Source of the DNA: Cloeon dipterum
Taxonomy: Eukaryota > Arthropoda > Insecta > Ephemeroptera > Baetidae
Length of the DNA stretch: 64,000 bases
Direction of reading: 5' to 3'
Assembly: GCF_949628265.1 (NCBI RefSeq)
Contig: NC_088787.1
Coordinates: forward strand, 1,974,501-2,038,500
A program made the position numbers and the translations under genes. The notes under the pieces are model-generated. The model saw only the letters and a program-made list of their open reading frames with translations. It was not told the DNA's origin and ran no database searches. Shown in pieces: positions 44,431 to 54,879 of the stretch (the stretch's first letter is position 1; each line of letters begins with the position of its first letter).

Positions 44431-45039
44431 AAACTCATCACTGCGCATGCGTGACCCAAATCAAAACCTTCTGCGCAGTCGTAATTCCCACCGGGATCCG
44501 GGTTGTTATCTTTTTTTGGTTTCCCGCTGTCAGAAGTCAATATGGCATCGAAATAATGGAGGCCAATCAGGAGACAGACCATTGGCCAATCAGGAGCATC
44601 GAAAAAGAGGCGTGCCAACCCGATAGTTTTATTTCCACGTATTTTGTTACTTTCCCATCAGCCAGACGTGCCATCTAACAGTCAACTCACCAATTACCGG
44701 GCTAATCATTTGTTAAATAAATATTCAAATTTCCCGCCGCACTCTTCCAGATGCCATTTGCGCGTCGCGTGAATCCGGCTCCCGGTGTTGTTTTCAGCAT
44801 CAATCCTCTTTTAAAGAATAAGGGAAAGTCGAAAATTGACAACAATGCATTTGTGTGCAGGAAAGAAATACTGTGAATGCGGTCAGTAAGCAGTTTTCTT
44901 TTCATTCTATCGCAGGATCGATTCAGGAGGCGAAAGGTTGTTCCGATAAATTAAAGCTTCAGGATCTCTTTCATATGTATCGGCGCTATTTATTAAAATT
45001 TAACCGGAGAAATCAAAAAAAAATATAACTGCGGGGTTG
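44431..45039. other. Intergenic
   Basis: Begins with NRF-1-like CTGCGCATGCGTG (about 44441) and a pair of CCAAT cores near 44564 and 44585, resembling a promoter. No following gene on either strand could be recognised. Confidence 0.4.
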
Positions 45040-46792
45040 TCACTTGTTTGACTTGTACGAACACCTCACCCTTCTTCTCTTATCGGAAAGCAATTCTTCT
45101 TCGATAGTCTGACAGCATCTGGTGCGTGCGACAATTTCGCCCTCAACTATTTGCTCGTTAGAGATTTGCAGCACGAAATTCGTGACTTTTTTCAGGATAG
45201 CACGCTTTGTGACCAAAAGCATCGTTTCCCATAATTCATCAAGAGTGGTAGGAACTCTGATCAGACTCACTTTCTCCAGATTCGGCACCGACAGGATTTT
45301 GGAGAGATGAACATACGTTTGATTAGAGCTGTGTAATATTCGTTTTAGTATAATTATGCAGTGAGTCAACAAAATTTACTCACGACTGCTCGGAAACGAA
45401 CTCCAACTTGATCTCTTTCAGTGAATCACAAGAGAATTCTCTAAAATGTTGATGCACCACGCAGTCCAGCTGGCAATTCCCGCGCTTTCCTTCCTTCGTC
45501 ACCGTAAAGGGTTCGACGTCTAAGTTTGTCATAGCTAGCAGTTTCAGATTGTCAAAAGAGCTGCTGCAAATTATGTTAAAAAGCCAGACGAAATCTATCG
45601 GATGCGATTTAAATGCGAGAGTCAGGCGTGTCAGGCGCTCTCCGTAGGCATTAAGGAATCGCTTAATGTAGACGGAATACTTTGTGGCCAAGCCACTCAT
45701 GGTGAGGATAGTTAGATGCTCAAATTCCAACAGTTCGGGCACATCAAATCCTAAATGTGGTTGATTTTGGTTCACCCAGTTGATCTGCAATAAAACAATT
45801 ACTTTTCTATATTCAAGTAACAGCCAAAATACTTTAACGCACATGCAAATATTCGACGTCAGGGAATTTAGAGAGCGCATTCTTTAGGATTTTTCTGTCC
45901 ACGCGGAGCACCAAGTATTTCAGTTTGCTTTGGTCTGTTGTTGCCAAGGATTCGTAGTACAAGCAAGTTGGCAACATGTCCACAAAATATTTGGGATCTC
46001 CCAAAACCTTTAAATTGGGCAGGTAGCGGATGCATTCGAGCGTTAATGACTTCCGGAATTCTTCGTCCCATTCACTTTCGTTCGAAACTGGGGAAAACTG
46101 GAAAATTTCCAAATGCTTAAAATTCTTCTCAAAGACGTCTAGGTTGCTGATTTCAAAATTGGGCTCAGCTTCGATTTTGAAGTAGAGTTGCTTCAGCGAG
46201 GGTAGCTTTCCACTCAGTTCCATGAGAGAGGAGAAGGAAATCGAGAAGTGTCGGACCTTGAGGACTTTCAATTTGCTCATTTTAGCAAAGGCACTGACCA
46301 TTTTCTCGCTCATGCTCCACAAAGTAAATTGTTGTTTTCGAGCAGATCCATCCATGATTTGGAAGTCGGACATGTTTGTAGCGTTGGATGCAATCGTTAT
46401 CAGAATCTACAGTCAAGTAAAACGTAAAAAACGAACCAAGAAATGTCAAAATTATGCTCACATTTGCTATTATCAAACGATCATCTTCAGGAATTAAATC
46501 CATGACTTTAGCGAAGTTAATTTTGGTTAACTTTGGACATCTATATGCCAGAATTCGCTTTTTGATCGCAATTGTTATAGGCAGTCTACGTTTTTTCATC
46601 ACATCCTTGACTAAATTGTAAAATTCCTCTTCTGGTGAAAGGGCTGCTGCAAATTTAGTAGCTCGATTTAGACAAATAAAAAATAAATCTTCAACATAAG
46701 TATATAATGAAATAAAGAAACTTCTTTAAATACTTACGCTGCAAGTTCAATCCATTTTCTGGATTATTTGAGGTCGAGTCAATTTGTTCCAT
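45040..46792 (-). CDS. Leucine-rich-repeat-like protein, palindrome copy 1
   Basis: Exons 46792-46738, 46646-46462, 46406-45843, 45784-45384 and 45328-45040 join in phase to 497 aa. The start is MEQIDSTSNNPENGLNL. The body shows repeated leucine-rich segments (LKVLKVRHFSISFSSLMEL, LPSLKQLYFKIEAE, FEHLTILTMSGLA, LKLLAMTNLDV, SLKEIKLEFVSEQ, VPNLEKVSLIRVP). There is no signal peptide or membrane helix, so it is probably intracellular. An N-terminal helical region precedes the repeats. Irregular repeats behind such a region are common in arthropod F-box/LRR proteins, but no clear F-box is visible. Its mirror-image partner starts at 48220. Confidence 0.82.
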
Positions 46793-48219
46793 TTTTATCC
46801 ACAGCTTTTAGACTTCTGCTGGAAATTATAATGCACCTTTAGAAATTATCTGGAATTTCAGGAATGCATTGAAAAAGATATCCATCATTCCTAAATCGGA
46901 CTATAAATTAATTTTCACGATAAAAATGAATATGCAATTTGAAATTATCTTTTGTATTATCAATTTAGTAAAATACCAGGTTAACTTACATGCTTGAGAA
47001 ATTCGATTCGATAGCGCGCACGGATCGACACACTTCTACCCTCGGAGGTGATGAGATAAGAATGGGAGTGGAAAGCCTTGCTTGGGCCTTAAACGCAGTG
47101 GAGGAGAGGAAAAGTTCCCCGCCTCACCAATCTCAGGTAGTTAAGGGATGTTGACAAGCCTGGAATACTAGAAATTACTTTCCTTTAGCAATTGCAACCT
47201 TCTTCTCTGTTCCGCATATCAATATAGATGTGGAATGATAGGAATTATAAAATTCTGAAAATCTGACAGCACCAAATAAAGCAAGCCTTGCATTTCTCAA
47301 GATAAAATATTAAATGATTTACCTGGTCATCACGTTCAGACTGCAATATTATAAATTAAATGGCTGATATTCCTCTGCGTAGAGTAATTTTAGTATCCTA
47401 TAAAACCTGGCAAATTTTAATCAATTTTCTCTGCGAAAGTAAATCTCCGAATTCACTTTTCTCGGACGATTTTACAAATTTTCCCTGCATAACCATCTAA
47501 TCAGTGGGGCTTATTTCTCCAGTCAACCTCTCGTTTTCTTTATAAATAGCAATTTCAAGCATAAGCTCCAAGCCTAAAATAATTTAAAACAGAAAATTGA
47601 TTGAACTTAGCTAAGTTTATTTTTTAGGACACTTTAATTACTCTGCGCGGAGATATTTCGCAGCTATTATAATTAAAACAAATAGTTGAGATTTAGAGAC
47701 AAAAATTCAAGGTTTATTCGCTGTTAAGATTTTCTGAATTATTTTGGCTGCACATAATTCCTGGCATTCCGTCTTTTTACAATTAGCTATGCATGAAATA
47801 ATGTTGAATTTGCTTCAATAGAATAATTTCTAGAATTCTAGGCTTGTCGATCATGCACCCCTTCCCTGCGATTGATGAGGAGGGGATATTTCTTTCCTCC
47901 ACTGCACCTACGGCAGGGATAAGTAAGGTTTTCCCCACGCCAATTATCATCTAACCACCTCCGAGAGTGGTTTATAGCGTCGTTCGTGCGCACAGTCTCA
48001 ATCAAATTTCTCCAGCATGTAAGTTAACCTAGTATTTTACTAAATTAATAATACAAAAGATAATTTCACATTGCACAATCTTCTTTATCATGAAAATTTA
48101 TAAGTTACAGTTAGATTTAGGAATGATGGATATCTTTTTCAATGCATTCCTGAAATTCCAGATAAATTCTAAAGGTGCATTGTAATTTCCAGCAGTTGTC
48201 TAAAAAGCTGTGGATAAAA
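46793..48219. other. Shared divergent promoter region at the palindrome centre
   Basis: About 1.4 kb between two divergent start codons. Both sides hold TCAATCA/AATTTCTCCAGCATG|GTAAGTT-like leader exons ending just before a donor (about 46990 minus, 48010 plus), so each gene probably has a non-coding first exon there. No other gene seen. Confidence 0.5.
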
Positions 48220-49989
48220 ATGGAACAAATTGACTCGTGCTCAAATAATCCAGAAAATGGATTGAACTCGCAGCGTCGTAAGTATTTAAAGAGAAATTCG
48301 AAATTCCTTTTTTGATTCTGCTGAGGATTTGTAATAATAAGCTACTGAATTTGCAGCTACCCTGTCACCCCATGAGGAATTTCTCAATTTGATCAAGATT
48401 TGGTTAGATTCTACGAATGATACAACAAACGAACGAAAAAAGAAAATTCTAGCAAAAAGATGCCGAATGTTCAGGAAAATCAACTTCGCGAAATTCATGA
48501 ATTTATTTCCTGAAGACGATCCTTTGATTTTAACAGATGTGAGCAAAACTTTGACATTTCTTGGTTCATTTTTAACGTTTTATTTGACCGTATATAGGTG
48601 CTGGTGGCGATTACATCTCACGCAACAAACTTGTCAAACTTCCAAATCATGGATAGATCTGCAAAAAATATTACTTTGAGGAGCATGAGCGAGAAAATGG
48701 TCCGCGCTTTTGCTAAAATGACCAAGTTGGAGGTCCTCAAGGTTGAGCACTTCTCCATTTCTTTCTCTTCACTCATGAAGCTGTGTAGAAAGCTACCCTT
48801 GCTCAAGATTCTCTTCTTCAAAATCGAAGCTGAGCCCAATTTCAAAATCGACGACATAGAAGTCTTTCAGAAGAGTTTCGGGCATTTGGAAAAGTTCCAG
48901 TTTTCTCCAGTTTCGAACGAAAGTAGATGGGAGATGAATATGCGGTTGACATTAACGGAACAATGCATCCTCTACCTGCCCAATTTAAGAGTTGTGGGAG
49001 AACCCGGCTATTGGGTGGACATGTTGCCAACTTACTTATACTACGAATCTGTGGCTAAATTCAAACAGAGTAAACTGGGTCACTTGGCGATCTACATGAA
49101 CAGAAATATCAAAGAGAAAGCACTCTCAAAGTTCCCTGAGGTCGGATACATGCATGTGCGTTTAATTTTATTCGGGGTATTGCTTTAATTGAAAAGTATA
49201 ATTGTTTGATTGCAGATCTATGGGGAAAATAATCGAAAGAATAAAGAATATCAGGTGCCTGGACTTTTGGAATTTGAGCATCTAACTTTCCTCCTCATGA
49301 GTGACTTGGGCACTAATCATTCTGTCTACATTAACCGATTCCTCGAGGTCTACGGAAAGCGCCTGACACACCTGATGCTCGAATTTCAATCGCATCCGAT
49401 CGATTTCGTTTGGCTTTTCAATTCGATTTGCTGCAACTCATATGACAATCTTAGCGGATTAGTTATGTATAACTTATTCGTCCAACCCAGTACGGTCAAA
49501 TTGTCTGAGAGGAAAAGCGTTGTTTGCAAGCTGGACTGCGAGAAGCATCAACATTTTGACGAATTCTCTTGCGAATCGCTGAAAGAGCTGGAATTGGAAT
49601 TCGCTTCCAAGCAGACGTGAGTAATTTTGCTGACCCACTGCTTTATTTTTTGACTTAAATGAATATTTTACAGCTTTCGTCAAGCGTATGTTCATCTCTC
49701 CAAAATCCTGTCGGTGCCGAATCTGGAGAACGTGAGGCTGTCCAGAGTTCCTACCACTCTTGATGAATTACGGAAAACGATGGATTTGGTCACAAAGCGT
49801 TCTATCCTGAAAAAAGTCACTAATTTCGTGCTGGAACTCTCTAATAACGAGCAAATGACCAAGAGGGAAATTGTCGCACGCACCATATGCTGTAAGACTA
49901 TCAAAAAAGAATTGCTCTCTGGTAAGAAAGAGGGTGCGGTATTCGTAGAGGTCACTCAATTGACGCTCCCGCATGAACCTCAGCAATAA
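48220..49989 (+). CDS. Leucine-rich-repeat-like protein, palindrome copy 2
   Basis: Exons 48220-48277, 48357-48538, 48598-49155, 49216-49616 and 49674-49989 give 504 aa with the same phases as copy 1. The start MEQIDSCSNNPENGLNSQ is near-identical. Second-exon sequence has diverged most (WLDSTNDTTNERKKKILAK against the KKRRLPITIAIKKRILAY of copy 1). Later segments stay close (SISFSSLMKL, LPLLKILFFKIEAE, LSVPNLENVRLSRVP). The C-terminus is extended and ends LPHEPQQ. Cytosolic and of unknown function; a substrate-recognition role would be inference. Confidence 0.82.
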
Positions 49990-50674
49990 AATGTCTTGGA
50001 TTTTCTCAATAAAATTTCATAAAGTGACACTTTAGTTTTTAATTTATCCGAAAAACATTCCTGGTAACAAGTTAAAAATATATAGAACGTTGGTGCCTCC
50101 GCAGCTGCAAGAAAAAATGTCTGGTTTTTTGATAAATTAATTAAATTTAAATTTATTTTCCTTAATAATTACGCGGCATACGCACATGTCTGACATCTGG
50201 TTTTGACGCTAGTCTGATTCCGACAGGAAATTAGATTAAAATTCAAAAGGCCTGAAAGGAAGCGCGTTTAATTAGCTATAACTGAAAGAAAAATATGTTT
50301 AAATATTTAACTGTTTTATTCCATATGACATCTAGAAAACTAGATGACCCGTATGTTTTTTCAAATAATTAATTAATAGTAAATTCAGAAGGTCTGATAT
50401 TTATTAAATATTAATTTTAACTTTTGTGCTGGGGATTGAAGGGCATACTTTTGTCTCTCTTGCATTGCAATGACGATTCTAAATACATCGTATTGAAATT
50501 AGTCAGAGTACCCGTCACTTCTGTTTGCTCTAGAGAGACTGAATCATTATATATTTATTCTTTTTAATTGGTTTAGAGAGTGCGTCATTTTAGCATCTGG
50601 AAAATGCAGACCAGTCAAATCCGGCAGTTATTTTTGGTTCTTTTCGTGGTTTACAAAAACTTCCTTGTGCAGAC
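49990..50674. other. Intergenic
   Basis: No exon recognised; AATAAAA at about 50008 could be the polyadenylation signal of the preceding gene. Confidence 0.45.
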
Positions 50675-50676
50675 TG

Positions 50677-50766
50677 CTTAAAAAGGCAAAGCTAATTGGC
50701 TTGAAAATCATTTCTTCTCAGTATTGAACGCGACAACACTTGATCTGTATTCGCAGTCAACCAAAG
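50677..50766 (+). promoter_or_regulatory. Possible core promoter and leader exon of yellow-like gene 4
   Basis: CTTAAAAAGG at 50677-50686 and TCAGTA at 50717-50722, a spacing of about 40 bp and so a little long. The leader exon ends ACCAAAG|GTTAGT at 50766 and splices to 50912, parallel to the leader introns of the other yellow-like genes. Confidence 0.45.
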
Positions 50767-50921
50767 GTTAGTTTTTGTCCGAAGTTTTCATAATTAATTC
50801 TAATCAATTAGCCGAACATACGGGGTTTATATTTTTGAAATGATCAGAACTAAAGCAATTAGCAGTTACATGCTTTGAAAAAATAATTTTTATAATTTTT
50901 TTGACTCACAGTTCTTGAACG

Positions 50922-53253
50922 ATGAGTTGGTTCCTCATCCTGGCTTTGCTGCTCGGTCTGTCCGCGGCCTCCATCAACTTCACCGCCGTTTTTGAGTGGG
51001 GGAACTTTGACTTTTCGTGGCCTTCAGAAGATTTTAGAAAAGAAGCTTTTAAAAAGAAAGGGTATTTTCGTATTATCCCAGAGGATCATGTCGTTTACGG
51101 GGAAAGAGTATTTATCAGCATTCATAAATCGAAAGATTACCCAATTCCATTTACCCTAAACTGGCTGTCGACCACTGCGTCTTCAAGGTCTCCGAAACTG
51201 AATCCTTTTCCCACATGGAGAATGCACGTAAGTATCTATGTGATCTTGGGCAACCGCATACATTAAATGTCATATCTTTTTAACGATTTTTCGGGGTCTT
51301 ATTAATTTCCTTTGGGATTAAATAAAAAAGTGGTGAAAAACCAAAGGTTAAGAAATTTAATGAAAGGTCAAAATCCGGTTGAGAGTTAATTTTTCGATCA
51401 TACGAATACTGAAAAATATAGTTTTTTCATTAATTCTTTATAGGAAACAGGAAACTGCATGACTATGCAGCGCATCAATGGCATGGTGGTTGACGTTTGT
51501 GGTCGCCTTTGGGCCGTTGACAACGGAAATGAGAATTGTCCAGCCAAGATCTGGATTTTTGACCTAACTGAAAACGATTCAGTCATTCTGGTCCACCAAT
51601 TCGGCAATGATGTCATCAAGCATACCTTTGGAAACAGGAATCTGACTTCCCTAGTCCTTGATAAGAGACCGAACGACACTTTGGCGTATATTCCTGACTT
51701 TATGTCGAAAAACTTGATCGTTTTTAGCTTCAAGGAGAACGTTTCATGGGCTATCAAAGTTAAGAACATCCCCATTCATTCTATTGCCCTTTCGCCAACA
51801 AAGGGCAAAGAATTGGTCTACCTGGGATCATCGGTACAAACGGAACTATATTCAGTTCCCCTTTCGGAATTAAGGATGAGGGGAAGAAAAACTGCTTTGA
51901 CCCCTACTCTGGTTGGCAACAAGAAAGCCGGCTCCTTTAGAATGCTCATGGACAACAAAGGGAAACTATATTTCGACCTCAGACTATTGAGCTACATCGG
52001 CACGTGGGACACCACTACTTCTCCCTTACAGGAAGAACAACTCTACAAGGTATTTACCTTGTTGAAAATTTTAACTCATTTAAATACCCTAGTTTAAACC
52101 TGTTTAAATATTCATTTGCCAAAGATGCATATTTAAAATATTTAAAACATCCTAGAAAATTATCATGAACATATAGTTCCAGGCGAACTTTTGTTCATCA
52201 GTTTGAAAAGATAATTTTTTCATTTTTTTGCTGCTAAAATATTGACGTGTTGCAGAATTACCGTTAGTATTATACTTGCTTAGAGACGAAAATCCCCAAA
52301 AATTAATAGTTTTGTGTTTCCGTAAAATGGTCTCTAAGAGAAATGCAATGTGCTTCTTTTCCTAGAAGGTTCTTAATTAGAAATTTATTAATTTAAGAAT
52401 GTTTTGACTCATATAATTCGTATTTCGCTTTGTTTTAGGATGAGCGACTGACATTTTTTGACTACAAGTTCAGTTTTGCCTTTGACACGTGTAGTAATCT
52501 TTGGATACTGTCTAAAGGTAGAGATAAAACGACAAATTTTCGGCTTCTTCGCGCCGCAGTCGCTGCGAAGTCGTACCTGTATAACGACATCTTCACTCCA
52601 AAAGGTAAAGCTAAAAAAATACCAACACAAGGTGGCTTTAGAGGATACTGCTAGAGGAAAATATAAATGCAAAAGAATATATTTTAACTCATTCTTAAAA
52701 GTTATCGAATTTGTCATATAGATTTTCAGAGTGTATTTATCTGTGTTGGCAGGTTGCGGAAGGAATCACTTGAGGTTCCTAACAAAAATAAAAGAACCGA
52801 CCACTGTCAAACCTACCGAATTGCCACAAACTTCGAAAACTGTGCCTTTCCAAGTATCAAAAGCCAACACTCAGACAACCGTTCAAGTTTTTTTGACTGA
52901 AAAGCCGCAACCTAAGAAAGAAGTAATAAAATTTCAAATTGATTGCTGAATATGTAAACTTTATTCTTCCCTTACAGGCACCTTTCTTTTTGTGGAGCCT
53001 CATTGACGAAGATTCCATCGAAAAATCCCACTTGATCATCGCTTTGATCTGCTTGGTCCTTTTCAATGTGATTTCCTACTGCAATATTTTGTGGTTGGCT
53101 CTATGGGTGAAAGGATTGAAGAGAACCATTAACCTGAGGAAGAAGGAAAACCAGGAAATGTCTGTTTTGCCTTCTGATTACGAAGTCATCCCACGCGAGC
53201 AGTTTGACGAGGATATTTACGATGAAGTCGGTGCTCCTGTCACCTATGGCTAA
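50922..53253 (+). CDS. Yellow/MRJP-family receptor-like protein with stalk and tyrosine tail (gene 4)
   Basis: Exons 50922-51227, 51444-52049, 52439-52604, 52753-52922 and 52978-53253 give 507 aa. Signal peptide MSWFLILALLLGLSAA; then FEWGNFDFSWPSEDF, VVDVCGRLWAVDNG, RMLMDNKGKLYFDL and a Yellow-type end, CSNLWILSKG. An extra exon codes a Thr/Pro/Lys-rich stalk. The last exon has a membrane helix (LIIALICLVLFNVISYCNIL), then a basic turn, QEMSVLP, YEVIP and YDEV near the C-terminus. It is the most diverged of the four but shares the domain and intron plan plus the tail motif of gene 3. Confidence 0.86.
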
Positions 53254-53380
53254 AAGTTTTAAGTTCGGAAGCCTTCTGGCTCAAACCTATATATTTCAAT
53301 ATCTAATGGAAAAACCCACCCATCTTAGTTAAAAATATATAATCTCATATTTAATAGCATATTAGACTTATAGTTACTTA

Positions 53381-53387
53381 GAATAAA
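53381..53387 (+). terminator. Polyadenylation signal of yellow-like gene 4
   Basis: AATAAAA about 130 bp after the stop codon. Confidence 0.6.
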
Positions 53388-53888
53388 ATGTACGCATTTA
53401 CTCTGATAAATTAAAATAGATTTAATTTCGTGAGCAAACCGAGTGAAGTGTTCTCAGGGTGTACCGAGAAGCTCGAGGTTCTCATTTGAGACAAAAAACC
53501 TGACTCACCTGGACGTGAGCACGGTAGGGAACCCTCAGGACCTCCTCCTTTTTACTTCAGAGGATCGAAGAAAAGAATGCAGTCAACCTGAAGGAGACAA
53601 GTTGTCACTGTCACACAACGCCGGAAGCCTTGAAGAGAAAGCTGTAAGCAAATAGCACGAAAAATTAAATCACAGAGTATATTATAGTTAATTTTCTCAA
53701 ATGTTTAAACTTTTTTTATTTTTAACCCAGAGGAATTTTCCGGGCATTAAAATTCTCTTTACTTTTATAGAATCTTATATTAATAAAACTTTTGAGTGCA
53801 GAATGTGAGTTTTAATTTAAGAAACCCTACTCCCATCGGTTAAATCTCGGTCGAAATAATACTCTCCTGCGATATAAGATCAAATTAA
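53388..53888. other. Intergenic
   Basis: An open frame at 53443-53655 contains NLTHLDVSTV, faintly leucine-rich-repeat-like, but it has no splice context and is not called. Confidence 0.4.
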
Positions 53889-54033
53889 AATAAAACCGTC
53901 ATGTAACTTGCTTCTTGTATTTGCATGATTGCAAGCAAATTGCTCAGGACAGTTTTCATCGCCAAATCCTTCAACGTCTTTGATCTGTTCAACCACCATA
54001 TTTAGTTTTCTCTAGAAGAGTAACACCCTCCAT
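53889..54033 (-). pseudogene. Relic first exon of the leucine-rich gene family
   Basis: On the minus strand, ATGGAGGGTG at 54033 leads to a region matching exon 1 of the gene at 61247: relic WLNRSKTLKDLAMKTVLSNL against LWRKSKKMKDLARRTVIRNL, and SYMTVLF against NYIQSIF. The frame is broken about 30 bases after the ATG. The splice donor at the exon end is missing: the base after TTTT continues AATTT where the intact gene has GTAAGC. No later exons of the family are found downstream before yellow-like gene 4. Confidence 0.75.
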
Positions 54034-54879
54034 CCTGTGTCCTGTGTCTGAGGGGAGCGATTCTATTTTTCAGAGTAAAAAGCACGCGTCATGAACTGAT
54101 CCTGTCGACTACCAGCTGGTTTCTGAGTAAACTTATAGAAATTTCGACACTTCTTTCTCATTATGAAGTAAAGGACGAGCTCTTTTGTCGCCATGTTTCT
54201 TTGAGGAATGTTTGGCCATGCATAAACTGGCCATTGAAAATCGTATAGGGTACAAGTTACCCCCTTTTTTGAATAAAAATGGCTACCTTGCATATCCTTT
54301 CACCTTTCAGTATATCAGCGCCGCTTCATGGATGGTGTTCACTGCAGAAATTACTCAACCCTGAGCGAGTGCGGGAATTGGACAGAAGATGGCGAGACTT
54401 TTAAAATAAGAACCGCGAGAAAACATTTATTTGGCCAAAGAAGCTGTCGTCGAACGAGAGAAGGGGGTCGAGGGGACACCCGGGGGCCGCACAGAGCCCA
54501 CGCGAGAGCAGCGAGCAGCGCACCAGCCAGCCGAGCCGACGTCATTTTCCAGACTGAAAATTTCTTTTTTCCGCCGCAACTCTCATCTCGCGTCAATGCA
54601 GATTGGATATTTATCTTAAAACGATCAAATTATCTCCCTGCTGCAGTTCCTCATTGATGTTAACACAACAAATTGTATTTGTTCCAACTGCCACTCTAAA
54701 AGGCTTTGTCGGCAAATAAAGCAATTGAGCAATTAATCATTTAATATATAGACTGCAAACAACCTCTATAGTCAAAAGATCTTAATTTATAATATTAGAA
54801 AAAATTTATACAATTTTAAAATCTCCATTCATGGTTCCCTCAAAATACAGAACGATATTATTTGAATTAAACCATCAAT
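54034..54879. other. Intergenic
   Basis: Contains a GC-rich stretch at 54430-54540. Minus-strand frames at 54293-54063 and 54596-54351 are open, and the second starts with a hydrophobic run, but no family or splice support was found for either. Confidence 0.4.

Larger units (their letters stand above)
45040..49990. repeat. 5 kb palindrome (inverted duplication) with centre near 47.5 kb
   Basis: The two gene copies and their 5' flanks face away from each other. Non-coding pairs also match inverted: TTAACTTACATGCTTGAGAA (46980) with its complement near 48012, CTCGGAGGTG (47041) with CACCTCCGAG (47956), and CTGCGTAGAGTAAT (47376) with ATTACTCTGCGCGG (47638). Similarity becomes poor at the very centre. 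Confidence 0.85.

Noticed and set aside
54351-54596. Minus-strand frame beginning with a signal-peptide-like run
   Set aside because: GC-rich composition explains the Ala/Leu/Arg content; no downstream exon or homologue was seen.
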